This document shows, piece by piece, positions 21,443 to 31,683 of a stretch of 64,000 bases of DNA. A program made the translations under genes and the position numbers. How positions within the stretch are numbered: position 1 is the stretch's first letter; each line of letters starts with the position of its first letter. This DNA is from Chionoecetes opilio. Its lineage: Eukaryota; Arthropoda; Malacostraca; Decapoda; Majidae. The stretch covers positions 30,001-94,000 of the forward strand of contig JACEEZ010001685.1 in NCBI GenBank assembly GCA_016584305.1, written 5' to 3'. The notes beneath the pieces are model-generated. The model was given only the letters and a program-made list of their open reading frames with translations. It was not told where the DNA came from and did not search any database.

Positions 21443-22171
21443 CAGTGGGTGAAAGGTGGGTGCAATGAGAGCCGTACCGCCCGTACATCCTCACTCGCTG
21501 AAAGCTCGGCTCCTACTGACTTGTGGAGCAGACTCTGCTACTGACGTCACGTCCATCCCGCTCTCCCAGACGCAGGCTTTTACATAGAGAAGGCTTTGGC
21601 TGTGTCCCGGTGGGCCGGAGGGTCTGGGGCCGGTCTGAGTCCCGGCGGGGCCGGCCCTCTGTAGCGCAGTATGGTACGGTTGTGAGAGACGTTTATGCCC
21701 GGAGACCGTATGCCTCGTCTGGCTCAAGCCAGATGAGGCAGCCTGGCTTCTCCTCCATCCCTCTCCCGTATTCTAGCTATTGAATATGAAGGAGTATGAC
21801 CCCAGAGGCGGATTAGCTACAGGACACACCGGGCTGTGTCCCGGAGGGTCAATGGGTCTGAGGGCCACCGGCGACGGGGCCCGGGGGCCAGACTCGAGTA
21901 CGCTTGACGAACAAGTGGCTATCTTGAATAGAGCCTGGTTATATTATTGGTACGAAATCATAAGTACATTTTATGAAGAAATTTATAAGAGAGAGAGAAA
22001 GAGAGATCAGCTATTTCTAGCATGGGTGTATACTAATATAACTCCAATGAATTCTAGCCCATTTATTGGAGATTGTGGACGTGAGACAGCTAGCTTGGCC
22101 TCAAAATCCTCCTTTTGGCACATGGTCCACAACAAACTGTACAGTTTCATGGCACAACACCTCAGTGTAAT
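21443..22171. other. hAT interior, no gene recognised
   Basis: GC-rich at 21580-21890, with a hairpin GCCTCGTCTGGCTC/CCAGATGAGGC near 21710, then AT-rich. The 162-codon frame 21780-22268 starts in the GC-rich repeat and runs into Jockey tail sequence, so I do not regard it as a gene. Confidence 0.5.
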
Positions 22172-24690
22172 GTTTTTTGTGTTTTTTTACAGCACAAAGG
22201 ACTCGCCAGGGACAAAAAAATCCCGCTTAGTTACCTGTGCCTATAAAGATGACTATAAGAGAATATAGAAAGGGTTGTGAACCAATTTAGTTCAGGAGGT
22301 GTCTTATTACTCCTTTCTTGAAAAAAAATTGTCGTCGGAAGGTGGAAAATATAAACAGAAAGAGTGTTCAAGAGTTTACCAGTGAAGGGCATTGAAGAGT
22401 GAAGATACTTGTTAACTTTTGCACTGGAAGATGGACAGGATAGGGATGAGAATGAGTAGAAATTCTTTGCAGCGAGGACGCGGTAGGAGGGGAGGCATAC
22501 AGTTAGCAAGTTCAGAAGAGCAGTGAGCACGAAAATAACGATATAAGATAGCAAGAGAAGCAACATTGCGGCGATGACTTAAAGATTGAAGACAGTCGGT
22601 CAGAGAAGGGGAGTTGATGAGACGAAATGTTTTTGATTCTACCTTGTTGAAGAAAGCTGTATGAGTGGATCCCCCCCAAACATGTGAGACATACTCCATA
22701 CATGGGCGGATACAGCCCCTGTACAGAGCAAGCAACTGGGAGGGAGAAAAAATTGGACGCAGACGCCAGAGGACACCTAACTTTTTAGAAGCTGTTTTAG
22801 CAAGAGATGAGATGTGAGATTTCTAGTTCAAATTTTTTGTAAAGGATAGTCCAAGAATGTTCATTGTAGAAGAAGAAGACAGTTGAGTGTCATTGAAGAA
22901 GAAGGGATAGTTGTCTGGTAGTTTTTGTCGAGTAGATAGGTGAAGAAATTGGGTTTTTGAGTCATTGAACAAAAGAAGCTAGGCTTGCTTTGTCCCAATC
23001 AGAAATTATAGAAAGGTCAGAAGTTTGGATCTCCGTGCCATCTCTCCGTGAATCACTTAGTTCCTGTTGAGTTGGACGCCTAATGAACGACGTTGAAAAA
23101 TGCAGGGTAGAATCATCAGCGTAGGAGTGGATAGGGCATTGAGTTAGACTTAGAAGATCATTAATGAATAATAGAAAGAGAGTGGGTGATAGGACAGAAC
23201 CCTGGGGAACACCACTATTGATAGATTTAGGAGAAGAACAATGTCCGTCTACAGTAGCTGCAATAGAACGGTTGGAAAGGAAACTGAAGATGAAGGTACA
23301 GAGAGAAGGATAGAAACCGAATAATGGTAGTTTAAACATTAAGGATTTGTGCCATACTCTATCAAAAGCTTTTGATATGTCAAGGGCATCGGCAGAAGTT
23401 TCACCAAAACCCCTAAAGGAGGATGACCAAGATTCAGTCAGGAAAGCTAGAAGATCGCCATCGGATCGCCTTGTACGGAAACCGTACTGACGATCAGATA
23501 TAAGATTGTGAGCAGATAGATGCTTAAAAATCTTCTTATTAAGTATAGATTCAAAAACATCGTTAGAAAGGCAAGAAGTCAAAGCTATAGGATGGTAGTT
23601 TGAAGGCTTAGAACGGTCACCCTTCTTAGGGACAGGTTGAATGTAAGCAAATTTCCAGCAAGGAAAGGTGGAAGTAGATAGACAAAGACGGAAAAGTTTG
23701 ACCAGACAGGGTGCAAGCACAGAAGCCCAGATTTTTAGAACAATAGGAGGGATTAACGTCAGGATCCTAAGCCTTCCGAGGATCTAGGCCAGAAAGGGCA
23801 AATAAAACATCATTACGATGGATCTTAATAACATAGTCAGAGGATGGAGGAGAAGGAGTAATTCATCAACTAGAGTGGAAGCTTTAGCAAAGGTTTGAGC
23901 ACAAAGTTCAGCTTTAGAAATAGATGAGACAGATGTGGCGCCATCCGGGAGAAACATAGGAGGGAAAGAGGAAGAAGACACAAATTGTTAAAGATGTTTT
24001 TAGCTAGATGCCAGAAGTCACAAGATTAGTTTGACTCAGAAAATTTAGACATTTTCTATGAATGAAGGAGTTTTTGTTAAGTTGAAAAAATATTTGGCAT
24101 AAATAATTATGGGCAGAAATATAGAGGGCATGAGTTTCAGGAGATGGATGGTTACTGTACCGTCTGTGAGCCGCCTATCTATCTTGTACAGCATGATAAC
24201 AAGCAGAGTTAAACCAAAGTGGACGGGCTTCAAGATTAGAGAAAGTGTGTGGAATGTACGCCTCAATGACAGAGACAATGGCCTCAGTTATGCGCTCTGC
24301 ACAAAGAGATGGGTCTCTGACATGCAGGCAATAATTTTATTCCATGGAAAATCAGAGTAGTACTTCCTTAGGTCATCCCACTTAGCTGAGTTGAGATGCC
24401 AGAAGCACCTCCGCTTAGGTGGGTCCCGCGGCGGCACCGGAGCGATAGGACAAGTTACAGAAATATAATTGTGATTGGAGGAACCCAACGGAGAGAATAG
24501 TTTTGCAAAGTAAGCAGAAAAGTAGTTATGAAAAGGTATAGAATGTTGGGCGTGTCTCCGTGGATGGTCAGAAATACAGGTAGGGTGCTGCCCCAGCTGC
24601 TCTTGGAGGATAGAAAAATTGTAGGCTTGTTCACCAAGTTGGTCAGTGAAAGAAGATGATAGCCTAAGCTGGTGGTGAACATTGAATCTC
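22172..24690 (-). mobile_element. Jockey-like LINE, copy 2, 5'-truncated
   Basis: Minus strand. A short poly(A) (T7 at 22191) and 3' UTR come first. Then 22231-22735 is the C-terminal region, 22962-23720 the RT core ([31 protein letters not shown]; the longest RT frame among the copies), 23784-23981 and 24045-24278 the linker, and 24288-24695 the endonuclease C-terminus (LGSSNHN in place of SDHN). Truncated at about 24690 in the endonuclease. More diverged than copies 1, 3 and 4, with frameshifts throughout. It lies inside the hAT-like element. Confidence 0.9.
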
Positions 24691-25149
24691 ACCATGTAAT
24701 GAGTACTGAATAATTAAACTCACGTAAATTTCAAAATGAGTGATTATATTGATGGGAAGTATGATAAATGTGCATATTTATAGTAAAGTGTATTGTGTAG
24801 CGGAATGATCAGCAGCTGTGTTGATGCCCAGTCCAATTTGCTGGTTAGAATTGAAATGTTTTGTAAAATGGTTCGTGAATGACTGGGTTTATTGCTTCAA
24901 TAGCTTTTCAGACTGTGAAAACGCACTTTCATACAAGAACTATGGAAACAAATATACAAGTGTGGTGTATATGATATATTTTTTGGTTTGAATACCGTGT
25001 ATTCAACATTTTACTTTTTACCTATTTGAAATATAATAAGTAATATTTTTTTATACAGGGGTACTACATTTTATTCATGACTGAAGTTTACAAGATAGGG
25101 CCGGTCGATGTCTGTGTCGGGCTGGTTTAGGGTACGCAATCCGCCCCTG
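24691..25149. other. Right part of hAT-like element, no gene recognised
   Basis: AT-rich. Small frames such as one starting at 24739 are short and have no recognised motif. Ends at the terminal inverted repeat. Confidence 0.5.
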
Positions 25150-25356
25150 AGCCTGACTTTCTCAACATATTTCACAAATTTCCACTTTGAAGAAGTCAAT
25201 TTTCAAACACTCTCTAAAACTGGTTTTAGCACCCCTGAGGATGTTAGTGCCCAAGGTTAAGAAATTGTCACAGTGGATAGGGAATTGCGATACGATTGTG
25301 ATTCCCTTAAACAACTTTATCTAATTAATCTGTGAAGCCCATTTTCCATGGAATAT

Positions 25357-26580
25357 TTTTTTTTTTTTTTTTTTTTTTTTTTACATCACAAGGAACTGGC
25401 CAAGGGCACAACAAAAATGGGTAACACAAAGCCCGCTTAGTTGCCAGTCCCTATAAAGAAGACAGTAAGAGAATAAAATAAAAACAGAGGGTAGGCCAAT
25501 TTAGTTCGGGAGGTGTCTTGTTACTCTTCTTTTGAAAAGATTTAAGTCATAGGAAAGTGGAAAAATAGAAACAGGAAGAGAGTTCCAGAGTTTACCAGTG
25601 AAAGGGATGAAAGAGTAAAGATACTGATTAACTCTTGCATTAGGAAGATGGACAGAATAGGGATGAGAATGAGTAGAAAGTCTTGTGTAGCGAGGCCGCA
25701 GGAGTGGGGGAGGCATGCAGTTAGCAAGTTCAGAAGAGCAGTGAGCATGAAAATAAAGGTAGAAGAGAGCAAGAGCAGCAACATTGCGGCGGTGATTTAA
25801 GGATTGAAGACAGTCAGTCAGAGGAGAGGAGTTGATGAGACGAAAAGCTTTCTTTTGACTCAACCCTGTTTAGGAGAGCTGTATGAGTGGATCCTCCCCA
25901 AACATGTGAGACATACTCCATACATGGGCGGATAAGGCCCCTGTAGAGAGCAAGCAATTGGGAGGGAGAAAAAAAAGGACGCAGACGCCACAGCACACTT
26001 AAATTCTTAGAAGCTGTTTTAGCAAGAGATGAGATGTGAGATTTCCAGTTCAGATTTTTAGTAAAGGATAGTCCTAGAATGTTCATTGTAGAAGAAGGAG
26101 ACAGTTGAGTGTCATTGAAGAAGAGGGGATAGTTATCTGGTAGGTTTTGTCGAGTAGATAGGTGAAGAAATTGGGTTTTTGAGGCATTGAACAAAACAAG
26201 GTTTGCTTTGCCCCAATCAGATATTATAGAAATATCAGAAGTTAGGCGCTCGGTGGCATCTCTCCGTGAATCACTTAGTTCCTGTTGAGTTGGACGTCTA
26301 ATAAACGACGTTGAAAATTCCGGGTAGAATCATCAGCGTAAGAGTGGATAGGGCTTTGAGTTAGACTTAGAAGATCATTAATAAATAATAGAAAGAGAGT
26401 GAGTGATAGGACAGAACCCTGGGGAACACCACTATTGATAGATTTAGGAGAAGAACAATGTCCGTCTACAGTAGCTGCAATAGAACGGTTTGAAAGGAAA
26501 CTTAAAATGAAGGTACAGAGAGAAGGATAGAAACCGAATGAGGGCAGTTTGGAAATTAAAGATTTGTGCCAGACTCTATC
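25357..26580 (-). mobile_element. Jockey-like LINE, copy 3, 5'-truncated in the RT
   Basis: Minus strand. Poly(A) of about 25 nt (poly-T at 25357-25381), 3' UTR, C-terminal frame 25501-25863, thumb 25814-26194 and RT palm with HSYADDST broken by a frameshift near 26320. Sequence is almost the same as copy 1 over its whole length. It stops at the LDISKAFDR-equivalent site at 26580, where ACTCTATC is followed by an inverted AGAGTCTGG. Bases 25158-25356 between this copy and the hAT show nothing. Confidence 0.9.
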
Positions 26581-27107
26581 AGAGTCTGGTTCAATGTCTC
26601 TATCATTGGTTCAGAGACTTCATTTGTAAAACACTCACTTGTTGGATAAGTCTGGTAATTGGGTGACTGCCGTAACCGGTATATCCTGCCTTTCTTAAGA
26701 TGGCGATTTTCCAATGCAAATAATGTCAGCAGTTTTATGATATGTAGTATCCGCGCTAACGTTACAAATGAAATTTCTAGATGCGGAGAAGCTTCCATTC
26801 CCTGGAGGTGCCGCAGTGGTAAATTTGTTCGAGGCCGCAAAAGAATGCTCCAGCTCTGTTTTACTCATAACAGACGATTCTTCTGCACAGTCCTCCATCA
26901 TCATTAAGGTACTTATCATATATACATATTTACAGCAGTCTTAACATTTTGGGATGAGCACAAAGTTCATATTCTATAAACTTGCATGTTTAAAAATTAT
27001 CTCAAAATTTGATAAATAATGCTTCATTTTCATTTACATGTTAAAATCATATGTCTGATCTTAGGTATTTTTCTTAATTTTGCTATCCAAATATATATCA
27101 TGTATAG
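26581..27107. other. Unrecognised sequence with two overlapping minus frames
   Basis: Minus frames at 26556-26840 (94 codons) and 26695-26919 (74 codons) overlap in different phases. The second reads MMMEDCAEESSVMSKTELEH and has non-repetitive composition, so a decayed exon is possible, but I recognise neither. Confidence 0.3.
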
Positions 27108-28105
27108 GCGTCCAGCCTCTGGCCCCTTTGCTTTTGGCTCAGTTCTTGCGGCTGGAACGTAGCAGCGAGCTCAAAGTGCTTTTAAAATACCTAGTTTACA
27201 GAAGTTACAAAAGTCTACAACAAGCAACAGAAGTTATTGTAAAACCGAATTTACTTAGCACTAATTAAATCATTACGCTAATTACTCATTAAGGGCTTGT
27301 TCTACGCAAAAAGTTTGTTGCACAGACCCCCATTGATTTTGACAGCACTACTAGCATGTCAAATTTCAGCTCAATCCGACAATATTTAGGAGTTGTTATT
27401 CACTTTTTGGCTTAAACTTGGTTCCACTCCCCTTACGCGAATGGGTCTTATAGTAAGTAGCAGCTCGCTTCGCTCGCTGCCAATAACTAACACAATTTAG
27501 AACTCAGATTTAGAAGGGCTCTTAGGATTTAAAAAAAATCATAGCACAGTGTAGATTGAGAACTGATAGAAGCAGTGTTTGGTGTTACTGGTACAAGTAA
27601 AATCAAGTATTGGCCTCTGGCCCCTTTGCTTTTGGCTCAGTTCTTGCGGCTGGAACGTGGCAGCGAGCCACGTTTCAGCCAATTAACTCATTACGCTAAT
27701 TACTCATTAAGGGCTTGTTCTACGCAAAAAGTTTGTTTCACAGACCCCCATTGATTTTGAGAGTACTACTTGTTTGTTAAATTTCAGCTTAATCCGACAA
27801 TAATTAGGAGTAGTTTACGCTAATTACTCATTAAGGGCTTGTTTTACGCAAAAAAGTTTGTTGCACAGACCCCCATTGATTTTGACAGCACTACATGCAA
27901 GTAAAATTTTAGCTGAATCCAACAATATTTAAATCATTACGCTAATTACTCATTAAGGGCTTGTTTTACGCAAAAAGTTTGTTTCACAGACCCCCATTGA
28001 TTTTTGACAGCACTACTTGCATGTCAAATTTCAGCTCAATCCGACAATATTTTGGAGTAGTTATTCACTTTTTGGCTTAAACTTGGTTCCACGGGTCTTA
28101 TGGTA
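27108..28105. repeat. Clustered ~125-bp repeats, four copies
   Basis: Copies at about 27266, 27681, 27815 and 27933 share ACGCTAATTACTCATTAAGG, TACGCAAAAAGTTTGTT, CACAGACCCCCATTGATTTT and CAATCCGACAATA. The first and third are separated by a repeat of CTCTGGCCCCTTTGCTTTTG at 27117 and 27608. No coding potential. Structure resembles a locally duplicated unit of an unknown element. Confidence 0.8.
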
Positions 28106-28171
28106 AGAAGCATGTTACATGTTAAACGTAAATTGTTACCAATTACATGTTAAACGTACGTGTAGCTACCT

Positions 28172-29094
28172 TACATAAGAACATAAGAATATAAGAAAAT
28201 ACGGAAGCTACAAGAGATCGTGAGACATACACGTGGAAGTTCCTCTTACTTAACACTACCAATATCTACCTTTCATCCCCATCCATGAAACTGTCCAGCC
28301 TCCTTTTAAAACTCCCTATTGACTCCGAACTAACTACCTAATGACTGAGTCCATTCCAATCATTTACCACCCTATTTATGAACCAGTTCGCCCTATTTCT
28401 TTTTTTAATTTACGTTTTACCAGTTTGAATCCGTTACTTCTTGTTTTTCTCTGTTTACTAGTAGTAAGAACTTTTCCTACATCGCCTTTATTGTATCCCT
28501 ATAACCACTTAAAAACTTCTATCTGATCGCCCCTTACTCTACGCCTCTCGAGTGAGCTTAAAACGTAATAAATTAAATCTCCTCTCATAACTAAAGTTAC
28601 GCATCCCCTATATCATTTTAGTAATCATTCTCTGGACTGATTCTAACAACGTTATATCCATCCTGTAATACGGGGACCAAAACAACGCATAGTCTAGGTG
28701 AGGTCTGTCTGAAGCCAAGTAAAGTTTTATAACAACCTAAGCACTTCTACTTGTAACACTCCTGGCAATGAATCCTAAAACCCTATTAGCTCGATATTTA
28801 GCCTCAATACATTGTTTCCTAGGCGGAGTCCCACACTGATATTTGAATTAAGTGACACATTGCGTATAGTGTACCTAGTACCAGAATGTTCTCTACCAAC
28901 ATTAATTACGCTACACATGTCAATATTAAATTTCATCTGCCACCTGACTACCCACTCTTTTAACATATCTAAGTCTCCCTGCAAACCGTTTACATCAGAC
29001 TGTAATTAATAATCCTACCTATCTTAGTATCATCAGCAAAATTGCTAATATCACAGCTAATCCCACTAGCTGTCTATCTGCTATGAGGGGTGAC
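28172..29094 (-). mobile_element. CR1-like LINE 3' fragment, minus strand
   Basis: Begins with the (AACATAAG)n-type 3' tail and runs back through the C-terminal region. The minus frame 28775-28984 includes WQMKFNIDMCSVINVGRE, the segment following the RT palm. Joined head to head with a plus-strand CR1 copy at about 29095. Confidence 0.8.
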
Positions 29095-30520
29095 GGTAGC
29101 AAGCAATCAAGGAGCTTAATAGGGGAGACAATATTCTAGATTTATTGCTAACAAACATGGAAGATTTAGTTACGGTGGTTGAAGTTGGAGGTCAGTTAGA
29201 TAATAGCGATCAATATGAAATTAGGTTTTACTTAAATGGGAGGTAGGTTCCAGAAATGTTAATATGCATAGATTTATGAATGCATAGATGCATATATAAT
29301 GATGCATAGACCTGACTTCGGAAGGGCTAATTATGCAGGATAAAGAAAACACCTGGAAGGGATCAACTGGGGTCGGGTTGAGGGTGAGGCGAGCTCTGAT
29401 GTCAGGTCAGAGGGTGGAGTCAGTGAGGTGAGTGCTGAAAAGGCTTATACATTTTTTGTAAGCAGTTTAATTGCAGGTCAGAATAAGAATATCCCTTTTA
29501 GGGCGATAAGATCAAGGAAAAACGATCCCTAATTGATGACTGCGACTTTGAAACACAATATAGGTTTAAAAAGGAACATGTACGAGAGGTTTAAGGCAGG
29601 ACAGGTGAGCAGAGATCAGTATAATGTGATGGCTAGGACACTCAATAAGTTAACATAAACAGCAAAGATAAACTATGAGATTAAGGGTGCTAGTCAGGCA
29701 ATGACCGACCCTAAGGGATTTTGTCCAGATCTATAAAACAAAGAATAGGGAATTGGTGGGTCAGTTAAAAATAGGTCAAGGGGAGATTGTAAGTTCTGAT
29801 GAGGATATGTGTAACATTTTAAATTATTATTTCTTAAGTGTTTTTACTCAGGAGGACATGCATATGGTACCTGATAGTGAATATATGTTTAGAGGTGAGG
29901 AAGATGAGAAACTAAAATATATTGTGGTCACTAAGAAAGTGGTGAAATAGGGTATATTTAGCATGAAAAATGTTTTAAATCACCAGGACCAGATGAGGTA
30001 TATGCCAGGGTATTCAAATAATGCAAATGAGTTGTTAGTGAGTCGTTAGTGCATATATTTAGGAAGTTGGATGATTTAGGGGAAGTGCCGTTGATGTGGA
30101 AGAAAGGGGATGTAGTTCACATTTTCAAAAAGGGTGATAGAGGATTAATATCAAACGATCGACCGGTTAGTCTGACCTCAGTGTTAGGGAAATTATTATA
30201 AAAATGTATTGCAAAAAACATTAGAGTGCATTTAGAAAAGCATAGTTTGGTAAATTATTCACAACATGGGTTCACCGAGGGTAGATCATGTCTCCCCAAA
30301 ATTTATTGAGTTTTTATAGAAAAGTTTATGAGGCAGCAGATAATGATGAGGATTATGATATTGTGTACCCGGACTTTAGTAAGGCATTCGACAAGGTACC
30401 ACATAAGAAACTCTTAAATAAGGTTAAGGCACCTTAAATACGTAGATAGGTAGGTTCTTTGTTAGATTAGATATTGGCTAAATGATCGGCAATAAAGAGT
30501 TACTTTTAAATGGTTTAAAT
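29095..30520 (+). mobile_element. CR1-like LINE, degenerate endonuclease-RT
   Basis: Plus-strand coding remnants in order: endonuclease end (NILDLLLTNMEDLVTVVEVG near 29130-29190), linker at 29720-29950, RT fingers ([12 protein letters not shown], then KGDRGLISNDRPVSLTSVLG near 30130-30190), RQHGF-like motif at 30260 and LVRHST/FDKVPHKK palm start at 30370-30410. Stops and frameshifts throughout. The 3' half with the FADD box is absent. It runs into X repeat sequence after about 30520. Confidence 0.8.
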
Positions 30521-30549
30521 CAAATAGGGGCGGCATCACCCGGGGATAC

Positions 30550-31462
30550 CTGGACTGTCCCCCGGGCGACTTTTTTTAAATTGGGGGCTGCATAGCGGCC
30601 TGCGGGGCGCCCGACAAAGAGATATAGTGGTCATGGACTATCATATAGATGGTTTATTCAGTATATAGGGTATATGATACCATCTTCTACCAAACACTTT
30701 TTAAAATGTTTTTTCTAAAATATTTAAAATAAAAAAACAGTAAAAACACGAAAAGAAATGCCATTACGTGACTATAAAGAAATATGCTGAATTTAAATAT
30801 TCACTTAACTCTTCCCATTTAAAACTTTGCGAGTAAACTTTTATCATGAAGGGTATCAATAAAAGCGCATTTTATTATTTTCCATTGATTGTGATAAAAA
30901 AAATTAGAACCACCAAAATTTTAGTGTTAATAATAATAAAATCCATCGGGAAATTTTTCCCGATTTGTGATGTTATTTTTTATTATATTTTCGTTTTCTG
31001 AAAAATGAATTAGTACCTGTAAAAATTAGCGTTGACAAAAATAAATAACCTCATCAATCGGGAAAATTACCCGATTGATGTTTTTTTATTTAGTTAACGC
31101 TAATTTATGCAGGGTTCTAATTCTTTTATAAGATAACGAAATATAAAAATGGAAACTAATAAATTCGCTTCTATTGTACCCTTCTGATAAAAGTTGACTT
31201 CGAAAAATTTTTAAATGGCGAAGAGTTGAATAATAACATGCATATTTCTTCATATCCCCGAAATGGCATTTCTTTAGCGTGTTTTACTGTTTTTATTTGA
31301 TAAATTTAAAACAAACATTTACGAAGATTACAGTATATCATATTACTGAAAAACCCAGTCATATGATCCGTAAATATATATGAATCCGAGCGGCCCTCCG
31401 ACTTCAGGCCCCTTTGCCGACAGGCCGATTTCCGTGCGCAGCCCAGGTATACAGTGGTCTAT
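30550..31462. repeat. Fold-back repeat X with outer inverted ends
   Basis: Inner palindromes centre at about 30957 (CGGGAAATTTTTCCCG) and 31062 (CGGGAAAATTACCCG). The right end TGAATCCGAGCGGCCCTCCG...CAGGTATACAGTGG is shared with 47540-47632. The left end contains GATACCTGGACTG, the likely inverted counterpart. Many blocks differ from other X copies by homopolymer runs (for example AAAATATTTAAAATAA against ATAATATTATCAAATAA). Confidence 0.75.
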
Positions 31463-31534
31463 GGGGCAGGTAACAAGTAGCTTTCCTAGGGGTTTGTTTT
31501 GGGACCATTACATATTTTATCTACTCAACGTTTT

Positions 31535-31665
31535 ACCTTTTTTTTTTTTTTACATCTATGCCTATAGCGTCTTAGGCTGCCCAGGCCGGGAGGGCCCAGG
31601 CCCTGGGGGTTCCCCTTGAGGGCTATGACAGTTGGCCCTCGCCCGTGGTGGCGCAAGCAGAAATT
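31535..31665 (-). mobile_element. SINE family 1 fragment (3' part)
   Basis: Minus-strand match: poly(A), then the complement of CTATAGGCAT and of TGCGCCACCACGGGCGAGGG. The head is lost. Confidence 0.75.
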
Positions 31666-31683
31666 TTTAGTGTGCCTATGATC

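Larger units (their letters stand above)
20183..25149. mobile_element. hAT-like element, 4.97 kb, with nested insertions
   Basis: Ends CAGGGGCGGATTG (20183) and CAATCCGCCCCTG (ending 25149), flanked by a perfect 8-bp target duplication AGCCTGAC (20175-20182 and 25150-25157). This is a textbook hAT signature. Contents in order: X palindrome (20320-21442), a GC-rich stretch with CTGTGTCCCGG repeats (21580-21890), unidentified frames, Jockey copy 2 (22172-24690) and 460 bp of AT-rich sequence. No hAT transposase was recognised. A second CAGAGGCGGATTAGC-like end at 21804 suggests that a related element nested here or that the left end was duplicated. Confidence 0.75.
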
